Source of the DNA: Gammaproteobacteria bacterium
GTDB lineage: Bacteria; Pseudomonadota; Gammaproteobacteria; Pseudomonadales; Azotimanducaceae
Direction: 5' to 3'
Assembly: GCA_002715785.1 (NCBI GenBank)
Contig: PBAA01000042.1
Location: 1-20,110, forward strand
DNA length: 20,110 bases
In this document: one piece after another, positions 1 through 7,222 of the stretch
Numbering within the stretch: the stretch's first letter is position 1
Layout: each line of letters begins with the position of its first letter
Program-made: the position numbers and the translations under genes
Notes under the pieces: generated by a model
Told to the model about the DNA's origin: nothing
The model's input: the letters and a program-made list of their open reading frames with translations, nothing else
Database searches by the model: none

Positions 1-1715
1 GCAACGCCACCGCCATCCGCACGGTTGTCACGCACCGTCGCCTTGAATGTCAGATCGCGAGCGTATGTCGGTAACTGCTCACCGATCACGGTCGTGTTGG
101 CCGTCAAGTCGTCTAAACGTGGAAAGACGCGAGTGGCACCGGTGGTCGCGGGTGGCCAAGATCGAAATATTGGTTGATTCCCGGACGGTTGTGAGAGGTC
201 AGCATCGGTACTCGCCGTCGAAGGTCCGAGGTCGAATTGCTCCCAATTGAAGGTCAGTGTGTCTTGATCGACGTCGTTACCCACCATCGTCAATTCAAAG
301 GGTGTCGAGATGGGAATCGAGAGATTGCCTTCTGGCATGGTGAGCGTTGGCGGTGAATTGCCTGTCTGTTTGATTGCCGCACACGCGTTACCACCCCCGT
401 TCACGGAGAAAGCGATGATCTCGTTGTAACTCGCGTTATGAAAATAACCGTCGCCAGAACTCTGAAGATTGGGTGCGCATAGACCCCCATACGCCATAAT
501 CGTGGAGCCACTGCCTGGCTCGTAGGCCCCACCACCGTATCGATTGCCCCCGCACGAATTGTTGAACGTGTGGTTCGCCCCAAATTGATGGCCCATTTCA
601 TGCGCAACGAAATCGATGTCGAAAGGGTCGCCAATCGGCGCGCTGCGTCCCGTGACACCATGCGCTTTATCGCCGCGACAAACCGATCCCAAGACTGCCA
701 CGCCGCCGCCGGCGGTACTGAAAATGTGACCAATATCGTAATTGGCCGATCCGATCACGGCATCAATATTGGTTTGGTTTTCGCTCAAAAGCGTTCCACC
801 GTCGTCGTTGGTATAGGGATCTTCGGCAGCATTGGTGTATACCAGCAGATCGTTATCGGCGACTAACACCATCCGGATGGCCACTTCGCGCTCGTAGACC
901 CCATTGATCCGATTCACGGTGGTGTTCATCGCAGCCACCGCACCCGCAACCGTGCCGCCATGAAAAGTCGTGTATTCCCCTGTGACAGCCAATGCCAATC
1001 GATAGGTTCTGAGTTCCGTCCCGGATGAGGTCTTTTGAGCCACGACGTCCCGTTTGCGCAGGACTTCTTTGGTAGCTTCCTTCCGGCGAATAACGTCGTC
1101 GAACTTCGAGTCGACCGGCGCGTCCCTCCGTATTGGCGGTAGCTCTTGGAAGACAGGGGCGTTATTTTTTTGGTATTCCGTTTTCCAATAGCTAATGTAA
1201 TGTCGTAGATCCTTCGGCGAGTATGGATCGATGTAATAGGCGCCCCGCTCACTTATGACCGCGCCGTGGAAACCTTGTGGCGTGACGTCGAACCGAAGCG
1301 TCGCAGTCGGATCATCAACCCCCTGACCCGCGTATGTCTTGATAGATGGGAACTTAGCTGCCAGTTCGGGAGCCATCACCGGCGTTTCGACAATCCGAAA
1401 TTCCTGGTCCGTCCCGTCGGGTAACGGAATCGTGATTTTGTATTCGGATTCATGCAACGAAACGTTGGTTTCGTGCGGAACCGTCGTTAATTCGAGACTA
1501 AACGTCGCCAGGTCGATACGAACGTTACGATACGATGCCGGAACAATTCGGCGCTCGTCCATCGACGTCGGTTCCGAACCATCAGCCCAAAATAAAGTCG
1601 ACTCAGCTCCAATTGCGGTGCTGCAACAACACAACAAAAGGAGCATCTCCCAACATTTTCGAAAGCACGCGTTATCTACGATTGGCCGGACCAACGTGTA
1701 ACCGCTCTTGATCAT
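1..1715 (-). CDS. Secreted reprolysin-like zinc metalloprotease (3' end outside window)
   Basis: At least 571 residues are visible and no stop is reached before the left edge. The N-terminus carries a signal peptide (hydrophobic core LLLLCCCSTAIGA near residues 25-37). A propeptide-like domain follows to about residue 200, with stretches such as IRTY-like SIKTYAGQGVDD and RFDVTPQGF that are typical of bacterial reprolysin-like proteases. The catalytic domain has the zinc motif HEMGHQFGANH (H372, E373, H376, H382) and a Met-turn STIMAYGG (M407). After about residue 430 comes a PKD/cadherin-like beta domain that opens with NSPPTLTM. The protein is inferred to degrade extracellular or periplasmic proteins. 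The ATG at 1715-1713 overlaps the stop of the upstream gene as ATGA, which suggests translational coupling, since no good ribosome binding site precedes it. An internal ATG at 1646 lies so close to a GGGAG that it is a poorer start. The family assignment is secure; the natural substrate is unknown. Confidence 0.9.
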   Translation of the reverse strand, partial: MIKSGYTLVRPIVDNACFRKCWEMLLLLCCCSTAIGAESTLFWADGSEPTSMDERRIVPASYRNVRIDLATFSLELTTVPHETNVSLHESEYKITIPLPDGTDQEFRIVETPVMAPELAAKFPSIKTYAGQGVDDPTATLRFDVTPQGFHGAVISERGAYYIDPYSPKDLRHYISYWKTEYQKNNAPVFQELPPIRRDAPVDSKFDDVIRRKEATKEVLRKRDVVAQKTSSGTELRTYRLALAVTGEYTTFHGGTVAGAVAAMNTTVNRINGVYEREVAIRMVLVADNDLLVYTNAAEDPYTNDDGGTLLSENQTNIDAVIGSANYDIGHIFSTAGGGVAVLGSVCRGDKAHGVTGRSAPIGDPFDIDFVAHEMGHQFGANHTFNNSCGGNRYGGGAYEPGSGSTIMAYGGLCAPNLQSSGDGYFHNASYNEIIAFSVNGGGNACAAIKQTGNSPPTLTMPEGNLSIPISTPFELTMVGNDVDQDTLTFNWEQFDLGPSTASTDADLSQPSGNQPIFRSWPPATTGATRVFPRLDDLTANTTVIGEQLPTYARDLTFKATVRDNRADGGGV

Positions 1716-2359
1716 AACGATTCAGTCGCATCAAACGATTTTCGGCCATGGACCCAAGACACCGTCATCTTAGAGCCTGCTTTCTTAAGCGCGAGAACGG
1801 TCCACAACTGAGCAAGATCGTGGATTCGAATCGAGTCGATGGCGATTAGGACATCGTCTTGTGATAGTCCGCAACGTGCGGCGAACCCACCTTCATCGAC
1901 GTTCGTAATCTCGAGGCCTACGGGTGTTTGTCGAACCGTCGCCCCGACGCTCGGCCCCCAACGCGTATCGGGCGCGTGCACACGGCGTTCGAGATAGAGC
2001 CGGAAATTGGCAACAATCTGCAACCAATGTGTTTCAAATATCTCCTTCAACGCGAAGAGCGAGGGATCAAAACCACCCTGCTCAATCTGCACTCTAGTCG
2101 GCCATCCCGACGCGTTAGCAGGTTCCACGCGGATCGTAATCTCGGTTCCCATACATGGCCAATCGTCCTTGCGGCACCGCAACCAACAGCGTTCCGGCTC
2201 GTATTCAAGGACGCGTGCTCGACAGCCAGGCAAGTCCGTATCAGATGAAGGAAAACCCGGGATTCGGCAGATTTCGTCGTGTACATCGAACCGACAATTC
2301 TCCCAAACTTCATACCTCGGCAAATCGAGGTTGAATATGGCCTTGAATCCTTTCTCCAC
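1712..2359 (-). CDS. SRPBCC (AHSA1-like) plus PDZ domain protein, 5' end probably frameshifted
   Basis: The intact frame is 215 residues from a GTG at 2359. Residues 1-125 resemble an SRPBCC/AHSA1-type lipid- or ligand-binding fold: a G-x-R-A-R-V-L-E-Y-E-P strand, then TEITIRVEP, TRVQIEQGGF and a C-terminal helix ending in LYLERRV. Residues 135-205 form a PDZ domain (GLEITNVDEGGFAARCGLSQ, DDVLIAIDSIRI). No signal peptide is visible, so it is probably cytoplasmic. The GTG has no ribosome binding site and the first SRPBCC strand is missing. A strong AAGGAGG at 2406-2400 precedes ATG 2397 in another frame, which encodes MLEFSALVRLVT, a good candidate for that strand. One extra base near 2360-2365 would join the two. 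Its stop overlaps the metalloprotease start, so the two are probably co-translated. The SRPBCC-PDZ combination has no function that I can name. Confidence 0.75.
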   Translation of the reverse strand: MEKGFKAIFNLDLPRYEVWENCRFDVHDEICRIPGFPSSDTDLPGCRARVLEYEPERCWLRCRKDDWPCMGTEITIRVEPANASGWPTRVQIEQGGFDPSLFALKEIFETHWLQIVANFRLYLERRVHAPDTRWGPSVGATVRQTPVGLEITNVDEGGFAARCGLSQDDVLIAIDSIRIHDLAQLWTVLALKKAGSKMTVSWVHGRKSFDATESL

Positions 2360-2399
2360 GTTGTAACCAGACGCACTAAAGCTGAAAACTCAAGCATCG

Positions 2400-2406
2400 C
2401 CTCCTT
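2400..2406 (-). promoter_or_regulatory. Strong Shine-Dalgarno for the SRPBCC-PDZ gene
   Basis: AAGGAGG on the minus strand ends two bases before ATG 2397-2395. That spacing is short. The ATG opens a frame (MLEFSALVRLVT) that is offset by one from the annotated SRPBCC-PDZ frame. It supports the idea that the true start lies upstream of GTG 2359 and that the reading frame is broken between them. Confidence 0.5.
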
Positions 2407-2581
2407 GATCAACCGACACAACTCCGCATGAACTTATCGCCATCAACTCTGATAAAAATGGGATCCGGAAACTCGCGGAGAAATGTAGTCGAGGAACTAA
2501 AACGCACCTTGCCACGCGAAAAAGACAATCCCGATTCCGCTTGTAGACCGAAGCAGTTTAAGGTTTAGTTTCTGTCGACAT

Positions 2582-2608
2582 AGATTCGTTACCCACCGGA
2601 CCGAATCT
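2582..2608. repeat. 7-bp inverted repeat upstream of the quinohaemoprotein dehydrogenase
   Basis: AGATTCG (2582-2588) and CGAATCT (2602-2608) are perfect inverted copies separated by 13 bases, about 30 bases before the dehydrogenase start. It could be an operator dyad or a 5'-leader hairpin. It lies in the 280-base divergent region between the SRPBCC-PDZ gene and the dehydrogenase, where I see no other convincing promoter element. Confidence 0.35.
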
Positions 2609-2639
2609 GGAAGTGGGTGGTCATGCATTGGGGGAAATC

Positions 2640-4814
2640 ATGAAGGCACTGATAGCAATTGTCGCCGCAATCGTATTGGCGATTGGCGCGTTTTTTATGC
2701 TGCAGGATGACGCTCAACCAGACCCGATCGCCACGGAACCACAACCTACCACGTTGCCCGAGAGCGTCTTTGGCATGGTCGACGACGCGCGTATCGAAGC
2801 GGCTCTTGAAAACGAGCCCGGGAGTTGGCTGACATACGGTATGGATTTTACTGAGCGACGATTCTCCTCGTTAACACAAATTAATCGCGACAACGTTCAT
2901 GACCTGGGGCTCGCATGGCATAAAGATCTGGGGACATTCCACGCCCAGGAAGCCACGCCGTTGGTTGTCGATGGCTTGATCATTTATCCGACGGCATGGA
3001 ACATCGTCTACGCTGTCGATGCCGTCACAGGCGAGACCCAGTGGGTCTTCGACCCCAAAGTTGATCGTGGCCGCATTGGAACGATTTGGGCACCCTTTAG
3101 TAGAGGTATTGCCGTGTACCTTGGTCGAGTGGTCGTCGCCACGCTCGACGGATACCTAATCTCTCTCGATGCTTCCACCGGAAGGCAAATCTGGAAAGTA
3201 GATACCATTGCGGATCGCAGTATTCCCTACTTTATTACGGGGGCACCCCGCATTGGCGGCGGCAAGATCTTTATCGGCAACGGCGGTGCCGAGTGGGGTA
3301 CGCGCGGATATACCACCGCGTATGACGCCGACACTGGTGAGCAAATTTGGCGCTTCTGGTCCGTCCCGGGCGATCCATCCTTACCGTTTGAACATCCCGA
3401 AATGGAATTGGCCGCCAAGACCTGGAAGGGCGGCGAATGGTGGAAGTACGGCGGTGGCGGTAACGTTTGGAGTTCGATTGTCTACGATCCTGAACTCGGT
3501 CAAGTCTATCTCGGTATGGGCAACGCGGCGCCTTGGGCAAGGATTATTCGTAGTCCGGGCGGCGGCGATAATCTCTTCGCCGCCTCTATCGTGGCGGTTG
3601 ACGCCAATACCGGTCGCATGAAGTGGTACTACCAACAGGTCCCCGGAGATAACTGGGATTTCACGTCGGTCCAGGACATGGCGCTCGTTGATCTCGAAGT
3701 CGATGGCGCTATGCGCAAAGTAATCATGCAAGCCCCCAAAAACGGCTTTTTCTATGTCATCGATCGAACCAACGGAGAATTATTACGTGCGCATCCGTTC
3801 GCGACGGTCACTTGGGCATCCCACGTGGATATGGAAACCGGCCGTCCGGTCGAACTGGAATCGGGCAATTGGGACAAGGAAGCCAAATGGATCATGCCGG
3901 GACCTTTGGGTGCTCACAACTGGCAGGCCATGAGCGTTGATCCCGAGACCCACGTGGTCTACATGGGCACGCACGATTTCGCCTGGTACTTCAAGCTCGA
4001 CCCGAATTTTCAGAAAACTGGAATCTACAAATGGCGTGCCGGTCAGATGAATTTGGGTACCGATTTAGAAACTGCCGACATCGTTGAAGGAATGACCTCG
4101 CCCGCCGCTGACGGTTACTTGACCGCTTTTGATCCTCTCACCGGCAAAGTGAAATGGCAAAACCAGCTCGAGCATTGGTGGAACGGTGGTGTCGTTGCAA
4201 CGGCGGGAGGATTAGTCTTCCAAGGCGGAGGCATGGGGAATCTCTACGCCTACGACAAGGAAACCGGCGAAAAGTTATGGGGGTTTAACACGTACACTTC
4301 CATCATTGCCCCGCCCATTACGTACGCCATTGATGGTACTCAGTACGTAGCGATATTGACGGGGTCGGGTGGTGCTGAGAGTTTTATCGGTAAAGAGTCT
4401 GGAACGGCAACCGACACCTACGGGAATCACCCTCAATTATTGGTGTTCACCCTTGGTGGAACCGACAAATTAAAAGAACCCCAGATTCGTGAACAAATTC
4501 CGCCAGAGCAGCCGTTATTGACCAATAACCGAAACGAGGTACGTCGCGGAAGCGTGCTCTACCACGATTTCTGTGCCGCCTGTCACGGAGGCCAAGCAAA
4601 GAGTTTTGGCGTTATGCCAGATTTACGTTTTATCGATGCGTCGAAACGGTCGGCTTGGGATAACATTGTTCTTGACGGCGCATTAGAGAAACTGGGCATG
4701 GGGGGCCGGGGCGACATGATCACGGCCGAACAAAGCCAACGTATTCTCGGGTACGTGTTATTCCGCGCCAACGCGGACCGTAAAAAAGCACTTGAGGAAG
4801 CTGGGGAGGCGTAG
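2640..4814 (+). CDS. PQQ-dependent quinohaemoprotein alcohol dehydrogenase
   Basis: This 724-residue protein oxidises alcohols or aldehydes with PQQ and passes electrons through its own cytochrome c domain to the respiratory chain. Residues 3-20 form a signal sequence or membrane anchor. An eight-bladed beta-propeller follows, with W-motif repeats such as AVDAVTGETQW and ALDAxTG-like copies. Likely metal and PQQ residues are E218 (GNGGAEWG), N295 (GMGNAAPW), W277 (GGGGNVWSS) and catalytic D340 (PGDNWDFT). Residue 342 is Thr, not the extra Asp of lanthanide enzymes, so calcium is expected. The C-terminal domain has CAACH (645-649), with axial ligand M687 or M693. The usual adjacent Cys-Cys of this family is replaced by IWAPFS (149-154). 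ATG 2640 is preferred over GTG 2613 because GGGGGA precedes it and it starts directly before the hydrophobic segment. The substrate is not predictable from sequence. No pqq synthesis genes are in the window. Confidence 0.9.
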   Translation: MKALIAIVAAIVLAIGAFFMLQDDAQPDPIATEPQPTTLPESVFGMVDDARIEAALENEPGSWLTYGMDFTERRFSSLTQINRDNVHDLGLAWHKDLGTFHAQEATPLVVDGLIIYPTAWNIVYAVDAVTGETQWVFDPKVDRGRIGTIWAPFSRGIAVYLGRVVVATLDGYLISLDASTGRQIWKVDTIADRSIPYFITGAPRIGGGKIFIGNGGAEWGTRGYTTAYDADTGEQIWRFWSVPGDPSLPFEHPEMELAAKTWKGGEWWKYGGGGNVWSSIVYDPELGQVYLGMGNAAPWARIIRSPGGGDNLFAASIVAVDANTGRMKWYYQQVPGDNWDFTSVQDMALVDLEVDGAMRKVIMQAPKNGFFYVIDRTNGELLRAHPFATVTWASHVDMETGRPVELESGNWDKEAKWIMPGPLGAHNWQAMSVDPETHVVYMGTHDFAWYFKLDPNFQKTGIYKWRAGQMNLGTDLETADIVEGMTSPAADGYLTAFDPLTGKVKWQNQLEHWWNGGVVATAGGLVFQGGGMGNLYAYDKETGEKLWGFNTYTSIIAPPITYAIDGTQYVAILTGSGGAESFIGKESGTATDTYGNHPQLLVFTLGGTDKLKEPQIREQIPPEQPLLTNNRNEVRRGSVLYHDFCAACHGGQAKSFGVMPDLRFIDASKRSAWDNIVLDGALEKLGMGGRGDMITAEQSQRILGYVLFRANADRKKALEEAGEA

Positions 4815-4868
4815 CGGTTTAACACGGCAACGCCTCATTGATATGAATTCAATTCATGGAGACAACAT

Positions 4869-5480
4869 ATGTTGAAGCTGCACTTCGCACCAAATTCGCG
4901 GGCAGGGCGCATCGTCTGGCTATTGGAAGAGCTGGGGCTTCCTTACGACATTAACAAAATGGCCTTTCACCCTAAAGATTTGAAATCGGACGAGCACCGC
5001 GCACGGCATCCCCTGGGAAGAGTCCCCGTTCTCGAAGACGGGGGTGTCTCTATCTACGAATCCGGTGCGATCGTCGAATACGTGTTCGCGAAACACACAG
5101 ATGGGGGTCTCAAACCCTCCGTCGACGCACCCGAATTCCCAGCGTATTTACAGTGGTTCCATTATTGCGAGGGCATGGTGATGCCACCCGTCAACACCAT
5201 CGTCGTACAAACGGTACTGCTGCCGCCCGAACGTCAAAATAAGGAAGCGTTAGAGCAGGCGCAGCGCCTGTTAACAAAAGCGTTGCAGCCCATAGACGAA
5301 GCACTCGATGGAAAGGACTACCTAATTGGGGAATTTTCTGGCGCCGATATCATGCTCGGTCATGCGATATTCATGAGTAATCGACTCGGTTGTGTGAACG
5401 ACGAAATGCAGAATATTAAAGCGTACGTTGAGCGCATCCAGGCCCGGCCAGCATTCCAAACAGCAATCACCATGCAGTAA
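4869..5480 (+). CDS. Glutathione S-transferase
   Basis: The length of 203 residues is normal for a cytosolic GST. The thioredoxin-like N-terminal domain (1-80) starts MLKLHFAPNSRAGRIVWLLE, with S10 as the likely catalytic position instead of the Cys of beta-class enzymes. It also has the cis-proline loop GRVPVLED and the glutathione-binding YESGAIVEY. The helical C-terminal domain holds the N-capping region FSGADIMLGHA. It is expected to conjugate glutathione to electrophiles in the cytoplasm. A GGAGA lies 5 bases before the ATG. The gene follows the quinohaemoprotein dehydrogenase by 54 bases on the same strand. A joint role, for example removing reactive aldehydes made by the dehydrogenase, is possible but only inferred. 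Confidence 0.9.
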   Translation: MLKLHFAPNSRAGRIVWLLEELGLPYDINKMAFHPKDLKSDEHRARHPLGRVPVLEDGGVSIYESGAIVEYVFAKHTDGGLKPSVDAPEFPAYLQWFHYCEGMVMPPVNTIVVQTVLLPPERQNKEALEQAQRLLTKALQPIDEALDGKDYLIGEFSGADIMLGHAIFMSNRLGCVNDEMQNIKAYVERIQARPAFQTAITMQ

Positions 5481-5516
5481 TTGTGCGCGTACCGGTCATT
5501 CGACTCTGCGCTTTGA

Positions 5517-5535
5517 AGTCAACCTAAGGTTGGCT
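5517..5535. terminator. Short hairpin between convergent genes
   Basis: AGTCAACC (5517-5524) and GGTTGGCT (5528-5535) can form an 8-bp stem with one U-G pair and a 3-base loop. It lies in the 108-base gap where the GST gene and the Sel1-repeat gene converge. No T-run follows on either strand, so a terminator role is only suggested by position. Confidence 0.3.
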
Positions 5536-5588
5536 CGGGAGACGAAGCATGGGATTGGTTTCCCCAACGTATGCAATCCTTGCGCGTT

Positions 5589-6245
5589 TTAGCGGCGACC
5601 CCCACCACCAGTAAAACCACTCTGCTGAGATGCCGCGCCGCTTGAACTCCCGCTACTCGAATAAACACTCCCGACGTCACTCCCGCCCGTATCCAGATGG
5701 CTGATCGTGGTGAACGGATCTTCGATCTGATCGCCGTATCTCGAATCCGAGAAATGACACCGGTATTGCTTTACGTTTGTACCGACTGGCTTATAGCCTT
5801 CGCAGCGTACTCCATGCGCCTTGGTCCCATATCGCGAGACAAACGCATTCACGATCTTGTCAAACTGAGGTCGGTACTCATTGGGAATCGACTCGATCGC
5901 ATCTTTGTACGTTTTCTTAATGCGACTCCCAGCTTTGCCGTCAGCTGCCACACCCAACCAACCGATCCCTAACTGGGCACTGCGATCCACTCCATTCCCA
6001 GTAAGATGCATCAGGCCGAGCGTAGCTTGAGCATTTTTAAGCCCGTGTTGTGCGGCCAACATAAGATGCGGGCTCGCTTCTTGATATTCTTTACTGCCGT
6101 ACAAACTCAAGCCTTTGTTCTGAGCTGCATAAAGTTCCTGAGCCGTAATACTCGGGGCATTGGCTAGAGCACTCGCAGTATCTGCTATTACGGACGTCGG
6201 TATAAAAAGCGGTAAAAGGAGCGCAGTTCTCAAAATAATCTTCAT
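5589..6245 (-). CDS. Exported Sel1-repeat protein with Gly/Ser-rich tail
   Basis: This 218-residue protein has a clear signal peptide, probably cut after VIA (residues 19-21). Residues 38-105 contain about two Sel1-like TPR repeats: Y-x-E-A-S-P-H-L-x-L-A-A-Q-H-G and N-A-Q-A-T-L-G-L-M-H-L-T-G-N-G-V. Residues 120-180 show no known fold but hold two cysteines (RCEGY, YRCHF) that may pair in the periplasm. The last 35 residues are low-complexity Gly/Ser ending GGGGRR. Sel1 repeats bind other proteins, so a scaffold role is likely, but the partner is unknown. A GAGGCG precedes the ATG by 3 bases. It is the last gene of a minus-strand run, 77 bases after the cysteine-rich protein gene. Confidence 0.75.
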   Translation of the reverse strand: MKIILRTALLLPLFIPTSVIADTASALANAPSITAQELYAAQNKGLSLYGSKEYQEASPHLMLAAQHGLKNAQATLGLMHLTGNGVDRSAQLGIGWLGVAADGKAGSRIKKTYKDAIESIPNEYRPQFDKIVNAFVSRYGTKAHGVRCEGYKPVGTNVKQYRCHFSDSRYGDQIEDPFTTISHLDTGGSDVGSVYSSSGSSSGAASQQSGFTGGGGRR

Positions 6246-6322
6246 ATCGCCTCGTCAATACGTGCCTCTTTATGACCGCATTTTACCCTGCAGCGAACCA
6301 AAAACCACTTCCTCCAACGCAT

Positions 6323-6667
6323 TCATAAAGTCGCACACGCACGCATCTGGGGATCACAACAGGCGGCAATTTCCCTTTCCTTGAAACAGATCAACTGGTT
6401 GGAGAGTGTCGGTAGCGGACGAGGGAGCAAGTTGTACATATACTGCGGGGAAATACACTGAAAATCCTTCGAACGCGGTCGTTTACTACCAACACCTTCC
6501 GAAAAAATGTGCTTTACGTCGAACCAGTTTCGACTGATTTCGCGAGCAACTTCCTCGCAGTTTGCCGCGTTGCCCACGCCAAACGTCACCTCTGCTGACA
6601 CCCGAATGTTCCACAAGGTTGCCATCCCAAGAAACGCGATCATCGTGACGTATGCAAAGTTTTTCAT
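6323..6667 (-). CDS. Small exported cysteine-rich protein, function unknown
   Basis: I do not recognise a family for this 114-residue protein. Residues 1-25 are a good signal peptide ending RVSA, which leaves a mature part of about 89 residues. That part contains six cysteines: NCEEV, FQCIS, LICFK, ACCDP and RACAT. An even number with this spread suggests disulfide bonds in the periplasm. The gene starts 26 bases after the stop of the selenocysteine peroxiredoxin gene and is probably in the same transcript. A thiol-related partnership with that enzyme is conceivable, but nothing in the sequence proves it. No strong ribosome binding site is visible, so translation may depend on the upstream gene. 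Confidence 0.65.
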   Translation of the reverse strand: MKNFAYVTMIAFLGMATLWNIRVSAEVTFGVGNAANCEEVAREISRNWFDVKHIFSEGVGSKRPRSKDFQCISPQYMYNLLPRPLPTLSNQLICFKEREIAACCDPQMRACATL

Positions 6668-6693
6668 GTCGCGAGACGAGAACTCTTACCTTG

Positions 6694-7215
6694 CTACCGC
6701 GCTCGTGGAATGCCCAGTTCTTCTAGATTTTGAACCAAGCTCGTTCCCGCAGTCAGCGGTTTAACCATACGATCAATTTTTTGGATGACGCCTTCCGCAT
6801 CAATGTAAAAGGTCCAGCGTTTAGCCATTCCAATCGGGTACAGCACCCCATAGGCGTCGCACATCTCTTTACTCGGATCCGAGAGGATCGGGAAACTTGC
6901 TTGATTCTTCTCCGCAAACCCTCGGTTGTCTTCGATCGAGTCCGTGCTTGCCATGAAATAAACGACATCGTACTGACGAATTTCTCGGTCGCTGTCACGC
7001 AGCGCCTTGCACTCGAGAGTTCAGCCGCTGGTATAAGCTTTAGGGAAAAACGCGATCACCACGTGTTTCCCCAAAAGGTCTGAAAGACGATATTCGTTTC
7101 CATCCGATCCCGGCAACGTCCAATCCGGGGCCAAGTCACCCACTTCCAGCGCCGCCGACGTTGTTGCGCCAAACAACAAGGTCGCAAAAAATAATCCGAT
7201 TCTCTGTAGTTTCAA
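6694..7215 (-). CDS. Exported peroxiredoxin, probable selenoprotein with in-frame UGA as Sec65
   Basis: Read through the UGA at 7023-7021, the frame encodes 173 residues of the AhpC/TSA-PrxQ type, which reduce hydrogen peroxide and organic peroxides. Residues 1-21 form a signal peptide (LFFATLLFGATTSA), so the enzyme acts in the periplasm. The catalytic motif PxxxTxxC appears as P58-K-A-Y-T62-S-G-U65, with the UGA exactly at the peroxidatic cysteine. C69 (TLEC) is a candidate resolving residue and R133 (KRWTF) the usual active-site arginine. Family-typical sequence continues in the same frame after the UGA: LRDSDREIRQYDVVYF, then SFPILSDPSKEMCDAYGV. A bacterial SECIS-like hairpin follows the UGA. 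The start is TTG 7215, chosen because GGAGGA at 7228-7223 stands 7 bases before it. Ordinary annotation would split this gene into two fragments. A nonsense mutation is the alternative, but the position and hairpin make it unlikely. Confidence 0.88.
6983..7018 (-). promoter_or_regulatory. Bacterial SECIS-like hairpin for selenocysteine insertion
   Basis: Directly after the UGA the mRNA can fold into a stem CGCUG/CAGCG (7004-7000 with 6994-6990) closed by the 5-base loop CGUGA (6999-6995). The stem is extended below a bulged A by GG/CC, or alternatively by an outer stem UCUC/GAGA (7018-7015 with 6986-6983). The apical loop begins 21 bases after the UGA and has G as its second base. As I recall the bacterial SECIS consensus, the loop is about 16-37 bases after the UGA with a G in the first two loop positions, and this hairpin fits both. 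It would bind SelB carrying Sec-tRNA. Confidence 0.75.
7021..7023 (-). other. In-frame UGA read as selenocysteine
   Basis: The TGA codon replaces the peroxidatic cysteine codon in the motif P-x3-T-x2-C of the peroxiredoxin. The 64 codons before it and the 108 after it are one continuous frame with one continuous protein family. Confidence 0.85.
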
Positions 7216-7222
7216 ATCGACG

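Noticed and set aside
401..1252. Several 98-110 residue open frames on both strands
   Set aside because: They are out-of-frame readings of the metalloprotease gene, which covers the whole stretch with strong family motifs.
2007..2421. Open frames on both strands over the SRPBCC-PDZ gene, including a 124-codon minus-strand frame from 2421
   Set aside because: Only the first codons of the 2421 frame (from ATG 2397) look like real SRPBCC sequence. The rest has no family resemblance, while the other minus frame does.
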